From positions 1 through 9,635 of the forward strand of contig DFEQ01000070.1 in NCBI GenBank assembly GCA_002368735.1: DNA of 9,635 nt. Direction: 5' to 3'. Positions within the stretch are counted from its first letter, which is position 1. The number at the start of each line of letters is the position of its first letter. The translations under genes and the position numbers were made by a program. Of the stretch, positions 1 through 5,882 are shown piece after piece. The stretch is from Christensenella sp. UBA3798. GTDB taxonomy: Bacteria; Bacillota; Clostridia; Christensenellales; CAG-1252. The notes below the pieces were generated by a model that was not told the origin of the DNA, searched no databases, and saw nothing but the letters and a program-made list of their open reading frames with translations.

Positions 1-1
1 G

Positions 2-454
2 GATAAGATCCTCCTGCTGGGCGACCTATACTATCACGGCGCAAGGAATCCGTTGCCCGAAGGGTACGACCCTCGCGGCGTGGCGGAACTACTCAATAAA
101 AACGCCCATCGCATCATCGCCGTCCGCGGTAACTGCGACAGCGACGTGGACCTCACCGTCTCGGACTTTGAGATGGCGAAGGAGGCGTGGCTGCTTCTCG
201 GCGGCAAGACGATATATGCGACGCACGGCGACAAGTACGATATCGATCACCTTCCTAAAGGGAAGGTGGACGTCCTCCTGTACGGGCACTTTCACACGGG
301 CTTTATCAAGGAGAAGGACGGCGTCCTCGTCTGCAACCCCGGCTCCACGAGCCTGCCAAAGGGGGGCACGGCGCCGAGTTTCCTACTGATCGACGAGAGC
401 AACGTTCGCCTGTATGCTTTGACGGGCGATATCATCGACGAACACGCGCTATGA
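2..454 (+). CDS. yfcE: YfcE-type metallophosphoesterase (phosphodiesterase), 5' truncated by window edge
   Basis: Calcineurin-like metallophosphoesterase of the YfcE family, small cytoplasmic enzymes that use a two-metal centre to hydrolyse phosphodiesters; the physiological substrate is not established. The window holds the last 150 residues. Compared with the roughly 184-residue E. coli protein, about 30 N-terminal residues lie outside, including the first metal-binding Asp-x-His motif. Visible motifs, in residues counted from base 2: GD (7-8) followed by YYHGARNPLPEGY, GNCD (43-46), THG (74-76) and YGHFH (94-98), then NPGS and PKGG as in E. coli YfcE. The reading frame is open to the window edge, so the TTG at 53 is an internal Leu codon and not a start. 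Its stop overlaps the start of the adenosine deaminase gene in an ATGA junction (451-454), so the two are probably translated together. Family assignment is firm; substrate is not. Confidence 0.93.
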   Translation, partial: DKILLLGDLYYHGARNPLPEGYDPRGVAELLNKNAHRIIAVRGNCDSDVDLTVSDFEMAKEAWLLLGGKTIYATHGDKYDIDHLPKGKVDVLLYGHFHTGFIKEKDGVLVCNPGSTSLPKGGTAPSFLLIDESNVRLYALTGDIIDEHAL

Positions 455-1377
455 TCGATCTCCACCTCCACCTTGACGGATCTCTGACTCCCGAGGAGAT
501 CGTGGAACTCTCTCGACTCTCCGGAGTCACTCTCCCCACTTACGATACTCAAAAACTGCGCTCCCTCCTGACATTTGACGGCAGGGGGACTTTGAACGAC
601 TACCTGACCAAATTCGATCTGCCGCTCTCCGTCATGCAGAGCGCGGAGTGCGTGGAGTACGCGGTGCGTGCGCTGTCCACTCGCCTGAAAGCGATGGGAT
701 ATACCTATGCGGAGATCCGCTTCGCCCCCGTCCTACACACCGCGAAAGGGGCTACGCAGGAAGAGATACTCATAGGGGCTGTCAAGGGACTTTTAAAGGA
801 TGACTCCCCTTATAATCTCGTCCTCTGCTGCATGCGCGGAAGGAGCCGCGAAGAGAATATCCGTACGGTGGAGCTTGCTGCAGAGTACGCGGAAAAGGGA
901 GTCGTGGGCGTAGATCTCGCGGGAGCGGAAGCCTTGTATCCGACCGAGAATTATAAAGACATCTTTTCCATCGCCTCCCGCCTCGGCGTGGGGATCACGG
1001 TGCACGCAGGGGAAGCGGCGGGCGAGGACAGCATTCGTGCGGCTCTCGATATGGGCGCCTATCGTATCGGGCACGGCACCGCTTTGAAGAGTAAAGACCT
1101 CATCGACCGCATAATAAAAGACGATATCCTCCTCGAAGTGTGCCCCACGAGCAACGTGCAGACGGGCGCCGCGGAGAGCATAGAGAAGCACCCCTTGAGG
1201 CGTTTCCTCGAGGCGGGCGTCCCCGTGGCGCTCTCGTCAGACAATATGACGGTGTCGGATACTTCCGTATTGCGCGAGTGGGAGAAAGTCAAAGCAGCAT
1301 TCGGCTATTCCGACGACGTATTCAAGGCAATGACGGACGCGGCGATGAAACACGCCTTTCCCATGAGGATATTCTGA
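451..1377 (+). CDS. add: Adenosine deaminase
   Basis: Cytoplasmic zinc enzyme of the amidohydrolase fold that converts adenosine (and deoxyadenosine) to inosine in purine salvage. The 308-residue product is slightly shorter than the usual 330-350. The ligand motifs are in order: HLHLDG (H5 and H7), FAPVLHT (91-97), VDLAG, VHAGE (H185, E188), GHGT (H208), CPTSN (231-235) and SSDN (D264). Where animal and E. coli enzymes have two Asp residues (DDP), this one has Asp-Asn (264-265). From memory, actinobacterial and clostridial members share that form, so I do not read it as loss of function. The ATG overlaps the stop of the preceding phosphodiesterase gene and has no convincing ribosome binding site of its own, which points to translational coupling. 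A hairpin terminator follows 12 bases after the stop. Another nucleoside or adenine-derivative deaminase is possible but less likely. Confidence 0.9.
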   Translation: MIDLHLHLDGSLTPEEIVELSRLSGVTLPTYDTQKLRSLLTFDGRGTLNDYLTKFDLPLSVMQSAECVEYAVRALSTRLKAMGYTYAEIRFAPVLHTAKGATQEEILIGAVKGLLKDDSPYNLVLCCMRGRSREENIRTVELAAEYAEKGVVGVDLAGAEALYPTENYKDIFSIASRLGVGITVHAGEAAGEDSIRAALDMGAYRIGHGTALKSKDLIDRIIKDDILLEVCPTSNVQTGAAESIEKHPLRRFLEAGVPVALSSDNMTVSDTSVLREWEKVKAAFGYSDDVFKAMTDAAMKHAFPMRIF

Positions 1378-1389
1378 TCTTTGTGACCG

Positions 1390-1411
1390 AAAGCCTATTT
1401 TAGGCTTTTTT
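1390..1411 (+). terminator. Intrinsic terminator of the yfcE-add unit
   Basis: A perfect 8-bp stem (AAAGCCTA, 1390-1397, with TAGGCTTT, 1401-1408) and a three-base loop run into a T-rich tail that continues the 3' arm. It lies 12 bases after the adenosine deaminase stop and before the next promoter, so it separates the two transcription units. Confidence 0.85.
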
Positions 1412-1423
1412 GTTTGCGCGTCC

Positions 1424-1453
1424 TTGCATTTTTGCGCGATGATATATTATAAT
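1424..1453 (+). promoter_or_regulatory. Candidate sigma-A promoter for the three-repeat protein gene
   Basis: A perfect -10 box TATAAT (1448-1453) is preceded at 18 bases by a weak -35 box TTGCAT (1424-1429, 3 of 6 matches). It sits just after the terminator of the upstream unit and 27 bases before the ATG, with an AGGGGG ribosome binding site at 1470-1475. Vegetative expression is therefore an inference; the -35 is poor. Confidence 0.55.
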
Positions 1454-1480
1454 TTTCTTATACTCTTTTAGGGGGCGGAA

Positions 1481-3634
1481 ATGGATACTTTCCCGATGAA
1501 AACAGACCTCATACAGATCAAGGGCAAGCCGAAGAACGGCAAGGTCAAGGTCGTCAAGTACGACAGGAGCTTTCTCTCGCGCATCATCCAAAACGAGAAG
1601 TCCAAGCGCTTCTACGACGAGATCAAGAATTATTGCATGTCCTTCGAGCGAGTCAAGGCACGTTCTGCATGGGCTTCGGAGAATTTCGCGGTGGGCAACG
1701 AGACCATCGTGAAACTTATATGGGTGGGCGGCGCGCTGTGCGTATTGCTTGCCCTCTCTCCTGCCGCATACAGCCAAAAGGACTATCCGCACGGCGACTA
1801 TTCCGGCAAGAAGGAATACGCCTCTACCCCCACGATGCTCCCCGTACGCACCCAAGCAGAAGCGAAGATAGCGCGTAGGCTCATCGCCGAGGCGTTCACG
1901 ACGCGCTGTATCTATACGCTCGAGTTTCCGACCCGCGCGGACTACGTGGCGGCGCTCCCCAATCAAAAGGACGAAACCCTGATAAAAAAGAGCCTGATAA
2001 AAGTCTCCGAGAGCGAGATGAGCGAGGCGGACGCAAAGAAGGCGATAGCGGCGGCGCTGCACAGCGAAGCGGAGGAAGAAAAGGAGCTTGAAGAGATAGG
2101 CGGCGCAAAGAAAAAGCGCGCCCCCAAGAAGCCGAAGGCGGAGCGTGAGGAAGAGGCTTCCGCAGATGAAGCTGTCGAAGAGATGCCTGTGACCCCGTCC
2201 GTTGACCCTGTCCAAGAGACCGTCCCCGCCGTGGAGCCTATCGCCGCGGAGAGAGAAGAGGAGAACGTGGAAGACTCGAGCGAAGTCACGGATACGGACG
2301 ACGAGGCGGAGGACACCGTCTTTGAGCTTGCGTCGGACGGGCTGGTCATCGAGGTCAAGTACGACAGGAGTTTCCTTGCCCGCATCATCCAAAACGAAAA
2401 GGCAAAGGGGTATTACGACGATATCAAGAACTACATCCTTTCCTTCGGCGTGAAGCCCCGCCTCTCCTGGAAGGCGGATAGCTTCTATCTCGGCAGGACG
2501 ACCTACGTCGTGGCAAAAGTGAGAGGCAAGACGTTGACCCTGTATCTCGCCCTCGACCCCAAGGCGTACGAGGAGAGGGTCTACCACCACCTGGACGTAT
2601 CGGATAAAAAGACCTACGAGAAGACCCCGATGATGGTGCGTGTCAAAAGCGACCTCGGGCTGAAAAAGGCAAAGAAACTCATCGAGGAGATGCTCCTTGC
2701 GGCGGCGCTGTCGGAGAAGGAGACCGCGCGCGTGGATTACGTGGCGATGTACCCTTACGAGAGCACCGAAGCCTTGATAGAAAAGAAACTTGTCAAGCGC
2801 TTTGAGCGCCACTTGGACGAAAAGGAATCGGCGGCGATCCTGGAGCGCAGGGAAGTCATCGAAGAGAAGAGTGAAGACACGATGGAAGATGTGGTGTTTG
2901 AACTCGCGGAAGAGCCTGAGGATGAGATAGAGGACGTGGTCTTTGAGCTTGACGAAGAAAACGCCAAGGAGGAGCCCGAAGAGGTGATATTTGAAAGTGC
3001 GGAAGGGGAAGAAGACGAGGAGGACGTATCCTTTGAACTCGTAGAAGAACCCACCGCCCCGTCCGTCGGCATGGAGTCGTACGGCAGGGAAAAGGCCGAA
3101 GGCAAGTTCGTCACCTTGAAAAAGTACATGAGAGGCTTCCTCGCCAAGATGCGCCAAGGCGACGAAACGCGCAAGGACTATTACGCCGAGATCAAAGCCA
3201 AGCTCCTATCCTACAAGGGGGTCAAGCTTTCCGAGAGCTTCTCGGGCGATAGCTATAAGAAAGGCGCGCGCGCCCTCCTTAAATCGCGCATACGCGGGAA
3301 GACGCTGTGCTTGTTCTTCGCGCTTAACCCCGACAACTACAAGCAGACCGTCTATCGTCAGCAGTACAAGGGGGATACCAAAGCCTACGCCGCCACCCCG
3401 ATGATGGTCAGGGTGAAGAGCGAGCAGGGGCTGAAACGCGCCCTCCGACTCATCGAGGAGATGGAGAGGAACTATATGCTGCAAGCGGGCGACGTCGTAG
3501 ACCCCATCGCGGTCAGAAGGGAATTCCTCTACGAGGAGACGGCGTCTTTGGTCGAGAAGAAGCTGATCAAGACGAGGCTTGTGACTGTCACCGAATATGA
3601 GGCGGAGGTTCTCCTCAAGAAAAAAACAAAATAG
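1481..3634 (+). CDS. Protein of unknown function with three copies of one domain and acidic VFEL-motif linkers
   Basis: I do not recognise a named family. The 717-residue protein consists of three versions of a roughly 155-residue domain (about residues 21-176, 288-441 and 541-699). Shared landmarks are a KY-R-FL start, RGKTL followed by ALDP/ALNP and Tyr (348-363, 605-620; degenerate in copy 1, 82-97), TPMMVRVKS (382-390, 639-647; TPTMLPVRT at 116-124) and a closing LIEKKLVK-like octamer (167-174, 432-439, 690-697). Linkers are strongly acidic, with one basic Lys-rich patch (208-220). The second linker carries four ED-V-x-FEL motifs, and a fifth precedes copy 2. There is no signal peptide; a hydrophobic stretch at 76-96 aligns with the core of the other copies, so I do not call it a membrane segment. 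Probably cytoplasmic. The ATG at 1481 has AGGGGG five bases upstream. The stop codon lies inside the inverted repeat of the following element. The ORF itself is certain; its role is unknown. Confidence 0.85.
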   Translation: MDTFPMKTDLIQIKGKPKNGKVKVVKYDRSFLSRIIQNEKSKRFYDEIKNYCMSFERVKARSAWASENFAVGNETIVKLIWVGGALCVLLALSPAAYSQKDYPHGDYSGKKEYASTPTMLPVRTQAEAKIARRLIAEAFTTRCIYTLEFPTRADYVAALPNQKDETLIKKSLIKVSESEMSEADAKKAIAAALHSEAEEEKELEEIGGAKKKRAPKKPKAEREEEASADEAVEEMPVTPSVDPVQETVPAVEPIAAEREEENVEDSSEVTDTDDEAEDTVFELASDGLVIEVKYDRSFLARIIQNEKAKGYYDDIKNYILSFGVKPRLSWKADSFYLGRTTYVVAKVRGKTLTLYLALDPKAYEERVYHHLDVSDKKTYEKTPMMVRVKSDLGLKKAKKLIEEMLLAAALSEKETARVDYVAMYPYESTEALIEKKLVKRFERHLDEKESAAILERREVIEEKSEDTMEDVVFELAEEPEDEIEDVVFELDEENAKEEPEEVIFESAEGEEDEEDVSFELVEEPTAPSVGMESYGREKAEGKFVTLKKYMRGFLAKMRQGDETRKDYYAEIKAKLLSYKGVKLSESFSGDSYKKGARALLKSRIRGKTLCLFFALNPDNYKQTVYRQQYKGDTKAYAATPMMVRVKSEQGLKRALRLIEEMERNYMLQAGDVVDPIAVRREFLYEETASLVEKKLIKTRLVTVTEYEAEVLLKKKTK
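1541..2008 (+). repeat. Domain copy 1 of the three-repeat protein
   Basis: Residues 21-176. The first 48 bases (1553-1600) match copy 2 (2354-2401) at 42 of 48 positions, with two uninterrupted 17-base identities, exactly 801 bases apart. Later parts are the most divergent of the three copies: RGKTL is replaced by VGGAL and the MMVRVKS strand by TMLPVRT. Confidence 0.85.
2342..2803 (+). repeat. Domain copy 2 of the three-repeat protein
   Basis: Residues 288-441. It resembles copy 1 most at its start (VKYDRSFL-RIIQNEK) and copy 3 most in its middle and end (RGKTL, TPMMVRVKS, LIEEM, EKKL-K). This mosaic pattern makes it the best template for a profile of the domain. Confidence 0.87.
2885..3040 (+). 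repeat. Short tandem acidic motif (ED-V-x-FEL) in the second linker
   Basis: Four motif copies at residues 469-475 (EDVVFEL), 484-490 (EDVVFEL), 500-506 (EEVIFES) and 514-520 (EDVSFEL), spaced 15, 16 and 14 residues. A fifth, EDTVFEL, lies at 277-283 just before domain copy 2. The surroundings are almost entirely Glu and Asp, so the buried-type V-x-F-E-L core stands out as a possible short binding motif in a disordered segment. Confidence 0.75.
3101..3577 (+). repeat. Domain copy 3 of the three-repeat protein
   Basis: Residues 541-699. The start is divergent (KYMRGFLAKMRQG), but RGKTL-C-LFFALNP, TPMMVRVKS, LKRALRLIEEM and LVEKKLIK match copy 2 closely. Only about 18 residues follow it before the stop codon. 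Confidence 0.85.
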
Positions 3635-3758
3635 CGGCGGCGGATAGCGGCACTTATTCTGCTCTACCGCTTCGCGTCCGAATGGTTACGTACAAGGAGT
3701 ACGCGCCCATCCGTCCGCTCGCGGAGCGTTTGCCTAAGCACCACTCTCCGCCGCCGCT
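3633..3758. repeat. 126-bp palindromic element with 12-bp perfect inverted ends
   Basis: AGCGGCGGCGGA (3633-3644) is exactly complementary to TCCGCCGCCGCT (3747-3758). Inside are smaller stems: CGTAC with GTACG (3689-3693, 3699-3703), enclosed by CGAATGG with CCATCCG (3679-3685, 3707-3713, one mismatch), and CGCTC with GAGCG (3716-3720, 3724-3728). The left end overlaps the stop codon of the three-repeat protein gene. It has no ORF and no poly-T tail, so it does not look like a plain terminator. A small non-autonomous repeat element or a structured RNA are the alternatives. The palindromes are seen directly; mobility is inference. Confidence 0.6.
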
Positions 3759-3776
3759 GGAGAGAGCGATACACTC

Positions 3777-4052
3777 ATTCACCGCCCTTTGTTTCGGGGT
3801 CCCCAAGAAATAATGGATTTCTTGGGGTGAATCTGCCTTGTCTCTGCACCATTCTACGCCGCCTTGCGCGCGAGTAAGCCGCTTTGTCGCCGAAATGCTC
3901 TGGGAGCATTCCTATCGCGACGATCATCGGCTTCTCTCTTGCTTCGCTCCGAAACTTCGTTTCGTTCGCGGTTTGGGAGCGTTCATAGGCTCGATCACGA
4001 TGCGCTTGCTTTTTTGCAAGCACTATTCGCTCCGGAGCCCATTTCCGCTCCC
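3777..4052. repeat. Palindrome-dense non-coding stretch with alternating GGAGC/GCTCC copies
   Basis: No credible gene. Perfect or near-perfect stems: CCCCAAGAAA with TTTCTTGGGG (3801-3810, 3818-3827), flanked by ATTCA with TGAAT (3777-3781, 3828-3832); AATGCTC with GAGCATT (3894-3900, 3904-3910); GCTCCGAAAC with GTTTGGGAGC (3946-3955, 3971-3980, one mismatch); GCTTGC with GCAAGC (4004-4009, 4016-4021); and the palindrome GCTCCGGAGC (4029-4038). The pentamer GGAGC or its complement occurs six times between 3903 and 4051. Segments starting at 3901 and 3974 also look like imperfect direct duplicates: TGGGAGC, TTC-TA, CGATCA and TTCGCTCCG recur in the same order. Probably a decayed or non-autonomous repeat element. 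Confidence 0.5.
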
Positions 4053-4126
4053 TAAACACGGATGGTTTCGGAACGAAGTGGCTTTTGATTTCGCACTCCT
4101 AATTCCTAATTTAATATATCCTTTTC

Positions 4127-4226
4127 TTCTCGCAAAGCGAGAAATATCACTTTCGGCAATGCCGAAAATATCACTCCGCGAAGCGGAATAACACTGCGGC
4201 GCAATATCACTGTCGAAGGCAACTTC
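4127..4226. repeat. Array of mini-hairpins separated by the octamer ATATCACT
   Basis: Four octamers, ATATCACT at 4144, 4168 and 4204 and ATAACACT at 4188, separate unrelated hairpins: TTCTCGC-AAA-GCGAGAA (4127-4143), TTTCGGC-AAT-GCCGAAA (4151-4167), TCCGC-GAA-GCGGA (4175-4187), TGC-GGC-GCA (4195-4203) and a last GAAG-GCAA-CTTC (4215-4226). Intervals between octamers are 16, 12 and 8 bases. The stems differ in sequence, yet each is self-complementary. This is not a CRISPR array, because the spacers are palindromic and the repeat is only 8 bases. It ends about 100 bases before spoIVA. Confidence 0.75.
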
Positions 4227-4268
4227 ACCCACACAGCTCCTCATATTTCTTTTGATCAAAAACTGTTA

Positions 4269-4297
4269 TCATAACTTTCCCATCTTTTTCGTATAAA
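4269..4297 (+). promoter_or_regulatory. Candidate sigma-E promoter for spoIVA
   Basis: TCATAAC (4269-4275) resembles the sigma-E -35 consensus KMATATT at 5 of 7 positions. Fourteen bases further is CGTATAAA (4290-4297), matching CATACAAT at 5 of 8. Spacing and position (about 20 bases from the likely start to the AGGAGG site) suit mother-cell expression, as is known for spoIVA in Bacillus. A better -35 match, TCATATT at 4241-4247, has no -10 at proper distance. Confidence 0.5.
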
Positions 4298-4324
4298 TTA
4301 CGGATAACGTTTCAGGAGGCGTGT

Positions 4325-5800
4325 ATGGACAAATTTGATCTCTATAACGATATTGCCACGAGGACGAATGGGGATATCTATATCGGTGTGGTGGGACCGG
4401 TCAGGACGGGAAAATCCACCTTTATCAAGCGCTTTATGGAGAGTTTGATCTTGCCCGAGATAACGGACGAGAACGATCGTGCTCGCGCCACCGACGAGAT
4501 GCCGCAATCGGCAGGGGGCAAGATAGTGATGACCACTCAGCCGAAATTCGTGCCCGCCGACGCCATCAAGCTGTCGCTTGGCGATATGCGCGCCAAGGTC
4601 AGGCTCATCGACTGCGTCGGGTATATGGTGGAGGGCGCGGAAGGGGATAAGGAGGACGGCAAGCCCCGCATGGTGCATACCCCGTGGCAGGAAGAGGAGA
4701 TCCCCTTTGAAGAAGCGGCTGAGATCGGCACCGAAAAGGTCATCCGCGACCACGCGACCATCGGCGTCCTTGTCACGCAGGACGGCAGCGTGACAGACAT
4801 TCCGCGCGCCGCTTACCTCGCCGCGGAGGAGAGGGTCGTCCGCGAGATGAAGGAGCTTGGCAAGCCTTTCGTGGCGATACTAAACACCAAGACGCCCGAG
4901 TCGGCGGATACGATGAAACTCGCCGACGCACTCGGCGAAAAGTACGGCGTCACCGTGATAAGCAAGGACCTCATGAATATGGCGGAGGAAGACTTCCGCG
5001 AGGTCTTGGAAAAGGTCCTCCTCGAATTCCCCATCAAGACGATCGACTTCGTCATCCCCGAATGGATGCGTGCGCTCGGCGAGGACAACGCCATCGTCGC
5101 CCACCTCATCGAACGCGTGTCGGAAGGGCTATCGGGTGTGGAGAAAATGCGCGACCTCAATAAACTCACCTCTCTTACCGAGGGGAGCGAATATTTTGCG
5201 GGGTGCACTTTGGAAGGCGCGGACGCGTCGTGCGGCAAGGCGACTTTATCCGTGCTTCCTGCAGAGAACCTCTTCTACAAGGTCCTGTCCGAATTAGCGG
5301 GGCGCGACATCGACGGTGAATACTCCATGATGAGCTATGTCCGTTATCTGTCCCAAGCGGGCGCCGCGTACGAAAAACTCAAGGGCGCGCTCGAGGATGT
5401 CAAGGAGAAGGGCTACGGCGTGGTCACGCCCGGCGTGGACGAGATGGTCCTCGAAGAACCCGAGATATTCCGCCAAGGGGGCAAGTGCGGCGTGAGACTC
5501 AAGGCTTCCGCACCCTCCATGCACATCATGCGAGTGGACGTATGCGCCGAAGTCAACCCCATCGTTGGCACCGAACAGCAGGGGGAGGAGATGGTGAAGT
5601 ATCTCCTGTCGGAATTTGAGACGAACAAGAAGGGGATTTGGGAGACAGACTTCTTCGGCAAGTCCTTAAACGACCTCGTGCGCGAGGATATGACGAATAA
5701 GCTCTGCGGCATCCCCGAAGACGCGCAGAACAAGGTGCGTCGCACCCTCGGCAAGATGGTCAACGAAGGGCGAGGCGGGATGATCTGTATCCTCTTGTAA
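4325..5800 (+). CDS. spoIVA: Stage IV sporulation protein A, coat morphogenetic ATPase
   Basis: SpoIVA polymerises on the outer forespore membrane, using ATP hydrolysis, and forms the platform on which the spore coat is built. It is made in the mother cell. The 491-residue product matches the length of Bacillus SpoIVA (492) and is collinear from MDKFDLYNDIATRTNGDIY to the C-terminal GGMICILL. The TRAFAC-type ATPase region shows Walker A GPVRTGKST (24-32, Lys30), the sensor threonines in VMTTQPKF (Thr70, Thr71) and the Walker B segment LIDCVGY (Asp96). A conserved PRMVHTPW block (114-121) follows. The C-terminal membrane-targeting region is intact. Bacillus has Ala at the Pro25 position in Walker A, a small difference. 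The start is set by AGGAGG (4314-4319), five bases before the ATG. A sigma-E-like promoter precedes it and a strong terminator follows, so it is probably a single-gene transcript. Confidence 0.97.
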   Translation: MDKFDLYNDIATRTNGDIYIGVVGPVRTGKSTFIKRFMESLILPEITDENDRARATDEMPQSAGGKIVMTTQPKFVPADAIKLSLGDMRAKVRLIDCVGYMVEGAEGDKEDGKPRMVHTPWQEEEIPFEEAAEIGTEKVIRDHATIGVLVTQDGSVTDIPRAAYLAAEERVVREMKELGKPFVAILNTKTPESADTMKLADALGEKYGVTVISKDLMNMAEEDFREVLEKVLLEFPIKTIDFVIPEWMRALGEDNAIVAHLIERVSEGLSGVEKMRDLNKLTSLTEGSEYFAGCTLEGADASCGKATLSVLPAENLFYKVLSELAGRDIDGEYSMMSYVRYLSQAGAAYEKLKGALEDVKEKGYGVVTPGVDEMVLEEPEIFRQGGKCGVRLKASAPSMHIMRVDVCAEVNPIVGTEQQGEEMVKYLLSEFETNKKGIWETDFFGKSLNDLVREDMTNKLCGIPEDAQNKVRRTLGKMVNEGRGGMICILL

Positions 5801-5805
5801 GGAAT

Positions 5806-5834
5806 AAAAAAGGCGGCGATGAGCCGCTTTTTTT
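5806..5834. terminator. Bidirectional intrinsic terminator between spoIVA and the serpin gene
   Basis: A 12-bp stem (5806-5817 with 5823-5834, one G-T wobble) has a GCGGC/GCCGC core flanked by A6 on one side and T7 on the other, with a 5-base loop. It lies 5 bases after the spoIVA stop. Read from the other strand it also ends in a T run, so it can stop the convergent serpin transcript 48 bases after its stop codon. Confidence 0.9.
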
Positions 5835-5882
5835 ATGCGTTGGGAGATGCGCCCGATCGCTTGATGATGCGCGCGGGACGCG

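Noticed and set aside
53..55. TTG as the start of the phosphodiesterase
   Set aside because: The frame upstream encodes the conserved GD-YYHG-RNP segment of the YfcE family, so the gene simply runs off the window edge.
1706..1768. Transmembrane segment at residues 76-96 of the three-repeat protein
   Set aside because: It aligns without gaps with the RGKTL-ALDP strand region of the other two copies, so it is better read as the domain core.
1400..3157. 585-codon open frame on the minus strand opposite the three-repeat protein gene
   Set aside because: Its product is a rich mixture of Phe, Leu, Arg, His and Val without recognisable motifs, as expected from the complement of Glu/Lys-rich codons. 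The plus-strand protein has clear internal domain repeats, a ribosome binding site and a promoter.
3775..4059. 94-codon minus-strand and 117-codon plus-strand open frames in the 3.6-4.3 kb gap
   Set aside because: Both run through several perfect palindromes, have no convincing ribosome binding site, and read as odd Arg- or Ser-rich strings with no domain.
4127..4226. Possible CRISPR array
   Set aside because: The constant unit is only 8 bases, the intervals are 8-16 bases and self-complementary, and there are no cas genes in the window.
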